Shown in pieces: positions 18,170 to 27,361 of a DNA stretch of 46,498 nt. Numbering within the stretch: position 1 is the first letter of the stretch; every line of letters starts with the position of its first letter. The notes under the pieces were generated by a model, which was not told where the DNA came from, did no database searches, and worked only from the letters and a program-made list of their open reading frames with translations. The position numbers and the translations under genes were made by a program. The stretch comes from Achromobacter sp. Bel (GTDB taxonomy: Bacteria > Pseudomonadota > Gammaproteobacteria > Burkholderiales > Burkholderiaceae_B). The stretch is taken from contig NZ_JABBJN010000050.1 of assembly GCF_012928505.1 (NCBI RefSeq), forward strand, positions 1 to 46,498, written 5' to 3'.

Positions 18170-18235
18170 GGCAAAAGCCAGGCAAAAGCCGGACAAATGT
18201 CGGGCAACTGCCGGGCAAGAGTCCGGCAAGAGCCT
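18170..18235 (+). repeat. Six tandem 11-bp units, most with complementary ends
   Basis: Six head-to-tail units fill 66 bases: GGCAAAAGCCA, GGCAAAAGCCG, GACAAATGTCG, GGCAACTGCCG, GGCAAGAGTCC and GGCAAGAGCCT. Most units have three-base ends that pair with each other (GGC with GCC, and GAC with GTC in unit three, a matched double change). A further diverged copy (GGCAAGACCTG) lies at 18255-18265. The array is in the 350-base gap (18024-18375) between the divergent TPR gene and cysS, which otherwise shows no gene. Confidence 0.75.
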
Positions 18236-18375
18236 GCCCCAGACTCGCAGGCCAGGCAAGACCTGTCGTCGGTATTCGATGATGATGGTGTTGGCGGCAG
18301 GCTACGAAGGTATTGTCCTTCGCAAGCAACTTTCCGAATCCGCCCCGGAAGCAATTAGACGAATCCTAAAGCGCC

Positions 18376-19830
<1,455 letters not shown>

Positions 19831-19850
19831 GCCCAGTGGATACGCCCGAC

Positions 19851-20495
19851 ATGTCCACCGCCGATCTCGACATCCCCAAGCCCGAGTATTGGGAGGCCGC
19901 CGTCGCCCATCTGATGCGGCGCGACCGGATCCTGAAAAAAGTCATCCCCCAGCATCCCGAGGTCTGGCTGACCTCGCGCGGCACGCCGTTCGTGACGCTG
20001 GCGCGCGCGATCATCGGCCAGCAGATCTCCACCAAGGCGGCCGACGCCGTCTGGACCAAGTTCATCGACGCCGTGGGCAAACGCCCCACGCCGGTCGCCG
20101 TGCTGCGCGTGGGCGTGGACGGGCTGCGCAAGGCCGGCCTGTCCCAGCGCAAGGCCGAATATGTGCTGGATCTGGCCGTGCACTTCGGCGAACGCCGCGT
20201 CCACCCCGAAAAGTGGGCGGCCATGGACGACGAAGCCGTTATTTCTGAATTGGTCGCCATCCGGGGTATCGGGCGCTGGACGGCGGAGATGTTTTTGATT
20301 TTCAATCTACAGCGGCCTGATGTCCTGCCGCTGGATGATCCCGGGTTGCTCAAGGCAATCTCGCTACACTATTTCAGTGGCGAGCCTGTCTCGCGCTTCG
20401 AGGCTCGCGAAGTCTCGCTGGCGTGGCAGCCCTGGCGTACCGTGGCGACCTGGTACTTATGGCGCAGTCTGGAACCGACACCGGTTCAATACTGA
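19851..20495 (+). CDS. DNA-3-methyladenine glycosylase, AlkA/HhH-GPD family
   Basis: A 214-residue base-excision repair glycosylase that removes alkylated purines. The helix-hairpin-helix is VAIRGIGRWTAEMFLIF, followed by the catalytic-aspartate region LPLDDPGLLKAI; the substrate-side segment TLARAIIGQQISTKAADAVW is typical. It lacks the N-terminal domain of E. coli AlkA (282 residues), as do many short bacterial members. ATG 19851 (MSTADLDIPKPEYW) is preferred because homology begins just after it; an in-frame ATG at 19815 would overlap cysS by 16 bases. Neither has a clear ribosome site. It lies 36 bases before accA. Confidence 0.9.
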   Translation: MSTADLDIPKPEYWEAAVAHLMRRDRILKKVIPQHPEVWLTSRGTPFVTLARAIIGQQISTKAADAVWTKFIDAVGKRPTPVAVLRVGVDGLRKAGLSQRKAEYVLDLAVHFGERRVHPEKWAAMDDEAVISELVAIRGIGRWTAEMFLIFNLQRPDVLPLDDPGLLKAISLHYFSGEPVSRFEAREVSLAWQPWRTVATWYLWRSLEPTPVQY

Positions 20496-20531
20496 TGCAC
20501 ACCAGGCAGCCCATCTACGGAACCACACTAC

Positions 20532-21497
20532 ATGCGCAATACATTTCTGGAATTTGAACAGCCGCTGGCCGAGCTTGAGAACAAGATCGAACAGCTGCGC
20601 TATGTGCAGGCCGATTCAGCGGTAGACATCTCCGACGAGATCGGACGTCTGCAGCAGAAGAGCCAGACCTTGGCCAAGGAAATCTACGCCAAGCTCACGC
20701 CGTGGCAGACGGCCCTTGTCGCCCGCCACCCCCAGCGTCCCTACACGCTGGACTACGTGCGCGAAATGTTCACCGACTTCCATGAACTGCACGGCGACCG
20801 CATGTACGCCGACGACCAGTCCATCATCGGCGGCCTCGCGCGTTTCAACGGCACGCCCTGCATGGTCATCGGTCATCAGAAAGGCCGCGACACCAAGGAA
20901 CGCGCCGCCCGCAATTTCGGCATGCCGCGTCCCGAAGGCTATCGCAAGGCCCTGCGCCTGATGCGCCTGGCTGAAAAATTCGGCATCCCCGTGTTCACGT
21001 TCGTGGACACCCCGGGCGCCTATCCCGGCATTGGCGCCGAAGAGCGCGGCCAGTCCGAAGCCATCGGCCACAACCTGTACGCCATGGCCGAGCTCAAGGT
21101 TCCCGTGATCTGCACGATCATCGGCGAAGGCGGTTCGGGCGGCGCGCTGGCGATCGCCGTGGGCAACGCCGTGCTGATGCTGCAATACGCGACCTATGCC
21201 GTGATTTCGCCGGAAGGTTGCGCCTCGATCCTGTGGCGCAGCGCCGACAAGGCGCCTGACGCCGCGGAAGCTCTGGCCATCATCGCGCCGCGCCTGAAGG
21301 ACCTGGGCTTGGTGGACCGCGTGGTCAACGAGCCCGTGGGCGGCGCGCACCGCGACCCCCGCGTCATGGCGCGCCTGCTGCGCCGCGCGCTGGGCGATGC
21401 CCTGCGCCAGCTTCAGGGCATGACGCCCGAGCAGCTTGTGGAACAGCGCGTGCAACGCCTGCTGTCCTACGGCGCTTATCAGGAAGTGCGCGCGTAA
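20532..21497 (+). CDS. accA: Acetyl-CoA carboxylase carboxyltransferase subunit alpha
   Basis: A 321-residue alpha subunit of the carboxyltransferase that, with AccD, moves the carboxyl group from biotin to acetyl-CoA in the first step of fatty acid synthesis. The family N-terminus [20 protein letters not shown], the segment [20 protein letters not shown] and the oxyanion-hole glycines in [15 protein letters not shown] are present. E. coli AccA is 319 residues. It is followed by tilS after 60 bases, the usual order in many proteobacteria. Confidence 0.97.
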   Translation: MRNTFLEFEQPLAELENKIEQLRYVQADSAVDISDEIGRLQQKSQTLAKEIYAKLTPWQTALVARHPQRPYTLDYVREMFTDFHELHGDRMYADDQSIIGGLARFNGTPCMVIGHQKGRDTKERAARNFGMPRPEGYRKALRLMRLAEKFGIPVFTFVDTPGAYPGIGAEERGQSEAIGHNLYAMAELKVPVICTIIGEGGSGGALAIAVGNAVLMLQYATYAVISPEGCASILWRSADKAPDAAEALAIIAPRLKDLGLVDRVVNEPVGGAHRDPRVMARLLRRALGDALRQLQGMTPEQLVEQRVQRLLSYGAYQEVRA

Positions 21498-21557
21498 CGC
21501 GGGCAGGGCACCGGCGGACTCGCCAGTGCCGCGACCGCGCTACCCGCGCCATCCCCA

Positions 21558-22634
21558 ATGAACGGCCAGCCGACGCCCGACACGCCCCACGCGGCCGAGT
21601 CGGGCGTTGCGCATTCCGGCCTCCCATTGCCTCCCGTCTCCCCTGAACTGGCCGCCGCGCTGCGGCAGGCCCTGCTGGCCTTGCCCGAGCGGCCCGCGCG
21701 CATCGCGGTCGCGATCAGCGGCGGCGCGGACTCGGCCATGCTGGCCGTGCATGCGGCGGCGGTGTGCCGCGAGCTTGGCATCGGCCTGTCGCTGTTCCAT
21801 GTGCATCACGGCCTGCAGGCCGCCGCCGATGCCTGGGGGCGCCAGGTGCATGCGTTGGGCGGCTTGCTGGGCGTACCTGTGGCCGAGGCGCGGGTTCAGG
21901 TCGACCAAGCCGGCGGTAAAGGGATCGAGGCGGCTGCCCGCGACGCGCGCTATGCGGCGCTGGCCCAATTGGCTGGCGCGCACGGAACGCGCCATGTGCT
22001 GCTGGCGCATCACCGTAACGACCAGGCTGAAACCGTGCTGCTGCGCTTGCTGCGCGGCACGGGGCTTGCCGGCATGGCGGCCATGTCGCCGGCGTCTCTA
22101 CGCGACGGCATCTGGTATTTGCGCCCCTGGCTAGGCCAGGACCGCGCCACCATCCTGAAGGCCGCGGCGTCGGTCGAAACCGCTTGCGGGTGGCAACCGG
22201 TGCAGGATCCGACCAATGCCGATCCCCGCTATACGCGTGCCGCGGTGCGTGAGCTGCTGGCACCGGTGCTGGACCGCCGCTGGCCCGCGTGGCGAGGCAT
22301 CGTCGCCCGGCATGCGGACCACATGGCCGAGGCCGCCCAGATCCTGGACGAAGTCGCGCGCGAGGATTTCGCCCGGCTCGATCCCAGTCCGGACGGTGCC
22401 AGTTTTTCGCTGCAAGCGTGGCGCGCATTGTCTCCGGCGCGCCAGTCGCAACTGCTGCGCCATTGGCTGGCGCAAAACGGCGCCCGCATGCCCACCGATG
22501 CGCGTCTGCGCGACCTGCTGCGCCAGCTACGCGAACTGCACAGCCTGGGCCATGACCGCCAGTTGCGGGTAGAGCAGGCGGGGCACGTCATCCGATGCCA
22601 TCGGGGACGGGTCTGGGTAGAGCCCAGAGGATAA
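21558..22634 (+). CDS. tilS: tRNA(Ile)-lysidine synthetase TilS
   Basis: A 358-residue enzyme that attaches lysine to C34 of the tRNA-Ile with anticodon CAU, so that it reads AUA. The N-type ATP pyrophosphatase P-loop is SGGADS (54-59), preceded by ARIAVAI, with LFHVHHGLQAAADAW and LLAHHRNDQAETVLLRLLRG downstream. The protein is shorter than the 432-residue E. coli enzyme, and the C-terminal TilS_C domain is reduced; this is usual in related betaproteobacteria. It sits 60 bases after accA. The longest frame start is ATG 21558. Confidence 0.93.
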   Translation: MNGQPTPDTPHAAESGVAHSGLPLPPVSPELAAALRQALLALPERPARIAVAISGGADSAMLAVHAAAVCRELGIGLSLFHVHHGLQAAADAWGRQVHALGGLLGVPVAEARVQVDQAGGKGIEAAARDARYAALAQLAGAHGTRHVLLAHHRNDQAETVLLRLLRGTGLAGMAAMSPASLRDGIWYLRPWLGQDRATILKAAASVETACGWQPVQDPTNADPRYTRAAVRELLAPVLDRRWPAWRGIVARHADHMAEAAQILDEVAREDFARLDPSPDGASFSLQAWRALSPARQSQLLRHWLAQNGARMPTDARLRDLLRQLRELHSLGHDRQLRVEQAGHVIRCHRGRVWVEPRG

Positions 22635-22780
22635 AAACGGCTGCTTTGGAAAGAATCCGCAGAAAAATAGCCGCGTAATGAACATAAATTTCCTCAAACT
22701 GAGCAAATTTTTACCGCCGCGCTAGAATATATGGTTTTGCCCGCCACCACTTTGCGGCGGGTTCCCAGCCAGAGTACGAG

Positions 22781-24046
22781 ATGTCCCTGATCGTTCACAA
22801 ATATGGCGGTACTTCGATGGGCTCGGTCGAGCGCATCAGGAACGTGGCGCGTCGCGTCGCGAAGTGGCATGCCGCAGGCCACCAGGTTGTTGTTGTGCCG
22901 TCGGCAATGGCGGGCGAAACCAATCGCCTGCTTGGCCTGGCACGCGAAATTACGCCCCAGCCCGATGGCCGCGAGCTCGACATGATCGCCGCCACCGGCG
23001 AGCAGGCCAGCAGCGGCTTGCTGGCGATCGCGCTGCAGGCCGAAGGCGTGCCGGCGCGCAGCTATGCCGGTTGGCAAGTGCCTGTGCGCACCGATTCGTC
23101 CTTCACGAAGGCGCGCATCAGCTCCATCGACGACGCGCGCATCCGCGCCGACCTCGACGCCGGCCGCGTGGTGATCGTGACGGGTTTCCAGGGCATCGAC
23201 CCTGAAGGCCACATCACGACGCTGGGCCGTGGCGGTTCGGACACCTCGGCCGTGGCCGTGGCGGCGGCCATCAAGGCCGACGAATGCCTGATTTACACCG
23301 ACGTGGACGGCGTCTACACGACCGATCCGCGCGTGGTGCCCGAAGCGCGCCGCATGGCCGTCGTTTCCTTCGAGGAAATGTTGGAAATGGCCTCGCTGGG
23401 TTCCAAGGTCCTCCAGATCCGCTCGGTCGAATTCGCCGGCAAATACCGTGTACCGGTCCGGGTCCTGTCCTCGCTGACCGACCCGCTCATCCCGCTCGAC
23501 GAAGAAATGGTCTCGGGCACGCTGATTACTTTTGAGGAAGACGAAAAAATGGAAGCCGCCGTTGTCTCCGGCATCGCCTTCAGCCGCGACGAAGCCAAAA
23601 TCACCTTGCTGGCTGTGCCCGACAAACCGGGCATCGCTTTCTCCATCCTGGGTCCGGTCGCCGCCGCCAACATCGACGTCGACATGATCGTGCAGAACCA
23701 ATCCGTCGCTGGCACGACCGACTTCTCGTTCACCGTGAACCGCAACGAGTTCGCGCGCGCCGTCGACCTGCTCAAGCGCGAAGTGATCCCGGCCGTCGGC
23801 GCGGGCGAACTGTCCACCGACGAGAAGGTCGCCAAGGTCTCGATCGTGGGCATCGGCATGCGCTCGCACGTGGGCGTGGCCAGCTTGATGTTCCAGACGC
23901 TTTCGCAAGAAGGCATCAACATCCAGATGATCAGCACCAGCGAGATCAAGACGTCCGTCATCATCGACGACAAGTACATGGAATTGGGCGTGCGCGCGCT
24001 GCACAAGGCCTTCGGCCTGGACCAGACGCCGGGCGCCAAGGAATAA
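22781..24046 (+). CDS. lysC: Aspartate kinase
   Basis: A 421-residue aspartokinase that phosphorylates aspartate at the head of the lysine, threonine and methionine pathway. The kinase domain opens with VHKYGGTSMGSVERI and carries GRGGSDTSAVAVAAAI and YTDVDGVYTTDPR; two ACT domains cover about residues 265-415 and mediate feedback inhibition. An internal in-frame ATG at 23549 (residue 257, MEAAVVSGIAF) is preceded by GAGGAAG at good spacing. This resembles the internal start that yields the separate regulatory beta subunit in Bacillus, Corynebacterium and Pseudomonas aspartokinases. The 146-base leader has a TAGAAT (-10-like) box at 22723; no riboswitch-like structure was recognised. Confidence 0.96.
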   Translation: MSLIVHKYGGTSMGSVERIRNVARRVAKWHAAGHQVVVVPSAMAGETNRLLGLAREITPQPDGRELDMIAATGEQASSGLLAIALQAEGVPARSYAGWQVPVRTDSSFTKARISSIDDARIRADLDAGRVVIVTGFQGIDPEGHITTLGRGGSDTSAVAVAAAIKADECLIYTDVDGVYTTDPRVVPEARRMAVVSFEEMLEMASLGSKVLQIRSVEFAGKYRVPVRVLSSLTDPLIPLDEEMVSGTLITFEEDEKMEAAVVSGIAFSRDEAKITLLAVPDKPGIAFSILGPVAAANIDVDMIVQNQSVAGTTDFSFTVNRNEFARAVDLLKREVIPAVGAGELSTDEKVAKVSIVGIGMRSHVGVASLMFQTLSQEGINIQMISTSEIKTSVIIDDKYMELGVRALHKAFGLDQTPGAKE

Positions 24047-24135
24047 AGGCAACGGATCCGGTACGGTTTTTTTGATTGATGGCCCGTTTGCGGGCAAGAC
24101 TCCAAAAAAACGTGCTAGAATCTCGTTCTCTTTTC

Positions 24136-24228
24136 GGAGACGTGCCCGAGAGGCTGAAGGGGCTCCCCTGCTAAGGGAGTATGTGGCTAAAAACTGCATC
24201 GTGGGTTCGAATCCCACCGTCTCCGCCA
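24136..24228 (+). tRNA. tRNA-Ser (anticodon GCU)
   Basis: A 93-base tRNA with acceptor stem GGAGACG/CGTCTCC, discriminator G and encoded CCA. The anticodon stem CTCCC/GGGAG encloses loop CTGCTAA with anticodon GCT at 24170-24172, which reads AGC and AGU serine codons. The long variable arm (about 24180-24204) is that of a class II tRNA. A TAGAAT box at 24116-24121 is the probable -10 element. Confidence 0.97.
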
Positions 24229-24233
24229 GATCT

Positions 24234-24262
24234 TCAGCGCTGGCTTAAACACCCAGCGCTGA
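24234..24262 (+). other. Ten-base-pair hairpin immediately after tRNA-Ser
   Basis: TCAGCGCTGG pairs perfectly with CCAGCGCTGA over a nine-base loop, six bases after the tRNA CCA end. No T-run follows, so it is more likely a 3'-processing or stabilising hairpin of the tRNA precursor than the terminator, which lies just beyond. Confidence 0.55.
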
Positions 24263-24265
24263 ATT

Positions 24266-24304
24266 AAAAAACCCGCAATCGCGAAATCGATTGCGGGTTT
24301 TTTT
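24266..24304. terminator. Bidirectional terminator after tRNA-Ser
   Basis: CCCGCAATCG pairs with CGATTGCGGG over CGAAAT, with six As before and seven Ts after. It can end the tRNA transcript and the convergent VOC/mnmH transcript. Confidence 0.93.
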
Positions 24305-24372
24305 CATTCCAGCGCAGATAGCAGTTTGCGCATCTGTTCCGCCCCATCCTCATCATTCGGCCTGAGCGTCAT
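24304..24372 (-). CDS. Possible 22-residue coupled small ORF
   Basis: A short frame (MTLRPNDEDGAEQMRKLLSA, then two more residues) starts at an ATG overlapping the VOC gene stop by one base (TGATG) and ends at the terminator. The overlap allows termination-reinitiation coupling. The length is too short for similarity arguments, and it may be chance or the remnant of a longer gene. It could equally be a decayed C-terminal extension of the VOC protein. Confidence 0.25.
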   Translation of the reverse strand: MTLRPNDEDGAEQMRKLLSALE

Positions 24373-24776
24373 CAAGGTTCTTCGACTGCCGGCGCATGGC
24401 AGGCCACGCCAAACTTGTTCCCGTCCGGATCGCGAAAGTACGCGCCGTAGTAGTGAGCATGGTAATGCGGTCTTACTCCGGGCAGCCCCTCGCATGCCCC
24501 GCCGTTCTCAAGCGCCGCTTGGTGAGCGGCGTCAACCATTGCTCGAGACGCAGCCGCGAAGGCAATCATCTGACCATTGCCCGGCTCGTGCTGCCTGCCG
24601 TCGTAAGGGGTGCAGATAACGAAAAAGGGACGCGATTGATCGGCGCTGTGCCAGCCCGCCCACGGCCTGTCGCGGTCGCAAAAGCGCATTTCAATACCGA
24701 GTCTGTCCATAAGCGGGGTGTAGAAGCGAAGCGCTCGCTCGAAATCGGTCACGCTCACGAAAATATGTGAAAACAC
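24372..24776 (-). CDS. VOC-superfamily (glyoxalase/bleomycin-resistance fold) protein
   Basis: A 134-residue single-domain member of the vicinal oxygen chelate superfamily. It opens with VFSHIFVSVTDFERALRFYT, the usual first beta-alpha unit, and ends with HYYGAYFRDPDGNKFGVACH, the usual metal-ligand strand. Members act as metal-dependent lyases, isomerases, dioxygenases or antibiotic-binding proteins; none can be picked here. The start is GTG 24776, with AGGAG five bases upstream; an overlapping ATG is out of frame, and a far upstream ATG at 24944 lies inside mnmH. It follows mnmH after 25 bases and is probably cotranscribed. Confidence 0.85.
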   Translation of the reverse strand: MFSHIFVSVTDFERALRFYTPLMDRLGIEMRFCDRDRPWAGWHSADQSRPFFVICTPYDGRQHEPGNGQMIAFAAASRAMVDAAHQAALENGGACEGLPGVRPHYHAHYYGAYFRDPDGNKFGVACHAPAVEEP

Positions 24777-24801
24777 ATCGGCTCCTTTAGGCAGGGGAGT
24801 G

Positions 24802-25905
24802 TCACGGCAAGGCCGCCAGCAAGGCGCGGGCTTGATCCACCACATCGGCGTCATTTGGCCGGAAATCCATCCGCGTGGCTTGCGGCAACTGCGTATAGTG
24901 CGCATGGCTGCTGCGGGCGTAGGCGGGGTCGTAGTGGCGGTCAATCAATTCGCGCGCCAGATCGATGCGGCGGCCTTCGTCCACCATTTGCAGCCAGCCA
25001 TTGATGACGTCGCGGCTGTGCAGGCCCAGCAGGCCCAGCAGGCGTTGCAGTTGGGCTTTCAGCCACTCCGGATTTGCGAACAGTTCCGCGTAATCCTGTT
25101 GCAGGAAGGCGGCGCGGTCTTCGCGCGTGGACACGACTTCGATGCAGGCGCCCTGGTGCATCGCTTGCAGCAGCGCGGGCGGCAGGGCTACCGAGCCGAT
25201 CTTGCGGCTTTCCGATTCCACGTAAACCGGCCGGCTGGCGTCCAGTTCGCGCAGCCGCATGGCCAGCAGCGTGTCGAACCGCTTCTGCGAGGGTTGGGCG
25301 ATGCCGGGCAGCGCGCCCAATAGCGAGCCCCGATGCGACGCCAACTGTTCCAGGTCCAAGGTCTGGGCGCCGGCCTGCTCCAGCGCTTTCAGCAAGCGGG
25401 TCTTGCCGCTGCCCGTGGGGCCGACCAGCACGACGCAGCGCAGGGCCGCAGGCAGCGCGTCCAACGCCTCGAGCGTGGCGCCGCGGTAGCGCTTGTAGCC
25501 GCCGTCCAATTGGCGCGCGCGCCAGCCGATCATATTGAACATGACGGTCATCGAGCCGGAGCGCTTGCCGCCGCGCCAGCAATAGACCAGCGGACGCCAT
25601 CCTTGCGGCCGGTCGGCGAAGGTGGTCTCCAGATACCGCGCGATGTTGCGGGCCACGATGGCCGCGCCGGTGCGCGACGCTTCGAAGGGCGAGACCTGAC
25701 GGTACAAGGTGCCGACCAGCACGCGTTCTTCATTGCTGAGCACGGGCGCGTTGATCGCGCCGGGGATATGGTCGTCGGCGTATTCCAGCGGCGAGCGCAC
25801 ATCGATGATTTCGTCGAAGTCATCCAGCTTGTCCAGGCTGGCGAGCAGGTGTTTCACGTGAGTGGCCGTTGCGTTGATCGGAGGGCGGGAAGCGGCCATT
25901 AGCAT
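24802..25905 (-). CDS. mnmH: tRNA 2-selenouridine synthase MnmH (SelU)
   Basis: A 367-residue enzyme that converts 2-thiouridine at tRNA wobble position 34 to 2-selenouridine through a geranylated intermediate, using selenophosphate. An N-terminal rhodanese domain carries the catalytic Cys109 in VYCWRGGKRSGSM, and a P-loop GPTGSGKT (162-169) begins the C-terminal nucleotide-binding domain. E. coli MnmH is 364 residues. The second Met (25899) is an equally good start. The selenophosphate synthetase gene selD, often its neighbour, is not in this window. It appears to lead a two-gene transcript with the VOC gene. Confidence 0.93.
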   Translation of the reverse strand: MLMAASRPPINATATHVKHLLASLDKLDDFDEIIDVRSPLEYADDHIPGAINAPVLSNEERVLVGTLYRQVSPFEASRTGAAIVARNIARYLETTFADRPQGWRPLVYCWRGGKRSGSMTVMFNMIGWRARQLDGGYKRYRGATLEALDALPAALRCVVLVGPTGSGKTRLLKALEQAGAQTLDLEQLASHRGSLLGALPGIAQPSQKRFDTLLAMRLRELDASRPVYVESESRKIGSVALPPALLQAMHQGACIEVVSTREDRAAFLQQDYAELFANPEWLKAQLQRLLGLLGLHSRDVINGWLQMVDEGRRIDLARELIDRHYDPAYARSSHAHYTQLPQATRMDFRPNDADVVDQARALLAALP

Positions 25906-25977
25906 AGTGCTTTCCGGCGAAGGGGGCTTGGCGCGCCGGTTGCTATCATCCTCGTATTCTCCCTGCCTGCCCGGAAT

Positions 25978-26496
25978 ATGGAATTCTCATTCAAATGCGC
26001 CACCTGTGATCAGGTCCATCATGGCCTGCCGAGCTTTGGCGCCGACGCGCCCGAAAGCTACCACCGCATCGCCCCGGAAGAACGGCAGCAGCGCGGCGAC
26101 CTGGGCAGCGACGACTGCGTGATCGACGAGCAGCATTTCTTCTTGCGCGGTTGCATCGAATTGCCCATCCATGGATATCCCGAGCCCTTCGTGTGGGGCG
26201 TGTGGGTGTCGGTCAGTCTGGCGAGCTACGAGACCTGGGTACGGACCGTCGACGAGCCCGAGCGCGCGCAGACGCCGCCCCTGTTCGGTTGGCTGAATAC
26301 GCAATTGGCGCCTTATCCGGATACGCTCGGCCTGAAGACGCATGTGCATCTGCGCGACGGCGGCATCCGGCCGGCCATTGAGCTGGAGCCCACCCGCCAT
26401 CCGCTTGCCGTCGAGCAGCGCGAGGGCATGACGATTGAACGAGTCGCGGAAATCTACGCGATGCTTGTGCATGGCGCCGGCGTGGCGCAAACCTAG
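25978..26496 (+). CDS. DUF2199 domain protein
   Basis: A 172-residue cytoplasmic protein matching DUF2199: an N-terminal CxxC pair in FKCATCDQVHHGLPSFG, a mid-segment FFLRGCIELPIHGYPEPFVW then GVWVSVSLASYETW, and the C-terminal LEPTRHPLAVEQREGMT. The CxxC could bind metal. Function is unknown for the family. It starts at ATG 25978, divergent from mnmH by 72 bases, and is followed ten bases later by the TTG start of the ankyrin protein gene, so the two form a likely operon. Confidence 0.85.
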   Translation: MEFSFKCATCDQVHHGLPSFGADAPESYHRIAPEERQQRGDLGSDDCVIDEQHFFLRGCIELPIHGYPEPFVWGVWVSVSLASYETWVRTVDEPERAQTPPLFGWLNTQLAPYPDTLGLKTHVHLRDGGIRPAIELEPTRHPLAVEQREGMTIERVAEIYAMLVHGAGVAQT

Positions 26497-26506
26497 GAGC
26501 CGCCCC

Positions 26507-27310
26507 TTGAAGCTCAGCAAGATTTTCGATGCCGCCCGCAGCGGCGATGTGAAGACGGTGCAGGCTTGCCTGGAGGCGGGCGCGGACCCCGCGGCGGTCG
26601 ACGCGCATGGCTTCACCGCATTGCAGCAGGCCGCGATGGGCGCCAACGATACGGAGATTGCGCCGAACCTGGCCGTGCTCAAGGCGTTGATCGATGCCGG
26701 CAGCCCGCTGGAGTTCCAACGCGAGGGGCGCACCGCGCTGTATCTGGCGGCCGAGTTCGCGCCCAGCACGGAAGCGGTGCAGATGCTGATCGATGCGGGC
26801 GCCCGGGCGGATATCCGCGATGCCCATGGCAATCACATCACCGTGAACGCGATGATGCCCGAGGTGCAGGAGCTGTTGTCCGAGTTGACCGGCGTGGCGC
26901 TTGAAGAACCGGAACCGGAACCCGAACCCGTCAAGCTCAGCGCCGCGCAATGGCGCGAGGCGCAGGGCCGGCTGGATGCGTTGTTCGAGGTATTGACGCA
27001 AGCGGGCCTGGTCGCCTTGCAAGACGCAGGCACGACGCAGTCGGATGGCTTTGCCGATTGCACGGAGATCTTTCACGAGCGCGGCGGCGCGGCTGCCGGC
27101 TTGCACGGGTTCTGCTTCTATACGCGCCAGGACCGCAACCGCGCAAAGAAGGAAGGGCGGTTGGATCTGGCGTTTTGGGGCGCGCCCGAAGGCGCGGACG
27201 CCGACATGCTGCGCGTTGGCGGACTGATCGTGCGCGCGGCCGAAGCGGCCGGCCTGCCGGTTGCCTGGAATGGCAGCGCCGCCCGGCGGCCCACGCTTAC
27301 GCTTTACTAG
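26507..27310 (+). CDS. Ankyrin-repeat protein with C-terminal unknown domain
   Basis: A 267-residue protein. Residues 1-125 hold about three ankyrin repeats (KIFDAARSGDVKTVQACLEA, HGFTALQQAA, GRTALYLAAEF, VQMLIDAGARADIRDAHGNH). An EPEPEPEP linker follows at about 150. The C-terminal 110 residues include HGFCFYTRQDRNRAKKEGRL and DLAFWG, resembling the domain catalogued as DUF6891 (identification from memory, moderate). The start is TTG 26507, set by AGGAG at 26495-26499; the first in-frame ATG (26435) lies inside the preceding gene. It probably binds a partner protein, with the DUF2199 product as an obvious candidate. Confidence 0.82.
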   Translation: MKLSKIFDAARSGDVKTVQACLEAGADPAAVDAHGFTALQQAAMGANDTEIAPNLAVLKALIDAGSPLEFQREGRTALYLAAEFAPSTEAVQMLIDAGARADIRDAHGNHITVNAMMPEVQELLSELTGVALEEPEPEPEPVKLSAAQWREAQGRLDALFEVLTQAGLVALQDAGTTQSDGFADCTEIFHERGGAAAGLHGFCFYTRQDRNRAKKEGRLDLAFWGAPEGADADMLRVGGLIVRAAEAAGLPVAWNGSAARRPTLTLY

Positions 27311-27357
27311 GTTGCCCAGGGCGGATGGCGCATAGGCGGCGCCCGCCCTCGGCAACC
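27310..27357. terminator. Large imperfect hairpin between convergent genes
   Basis: GGTTGCC (27310-27316) pairs with GGCAACC (27351-27357), with an inner AGGGCGG/CCGCCCT stem and a GC-rich apex. It occupies nearly the whole gap between the ankyrin gene and the phosphoesterase gene. There is no T-run, so termination may be Rho-assisted or the hairpin may protect the 3' ends. Confidence 0.4.
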
Positions 27358-27361
27358 GCGT

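Noticed and set aside
18170..18265. CRISPR-like reading of the short tandem repeats
   Set aside because: Units are 11 bases, contiguous and without spacers, and no cas genes are present.
22635..22780. Lysine riboswitch before lysC
   Set aside because: The 146-base leader shows no recognisable lysine-riboswitch helices or terminator/antiterminator pair.
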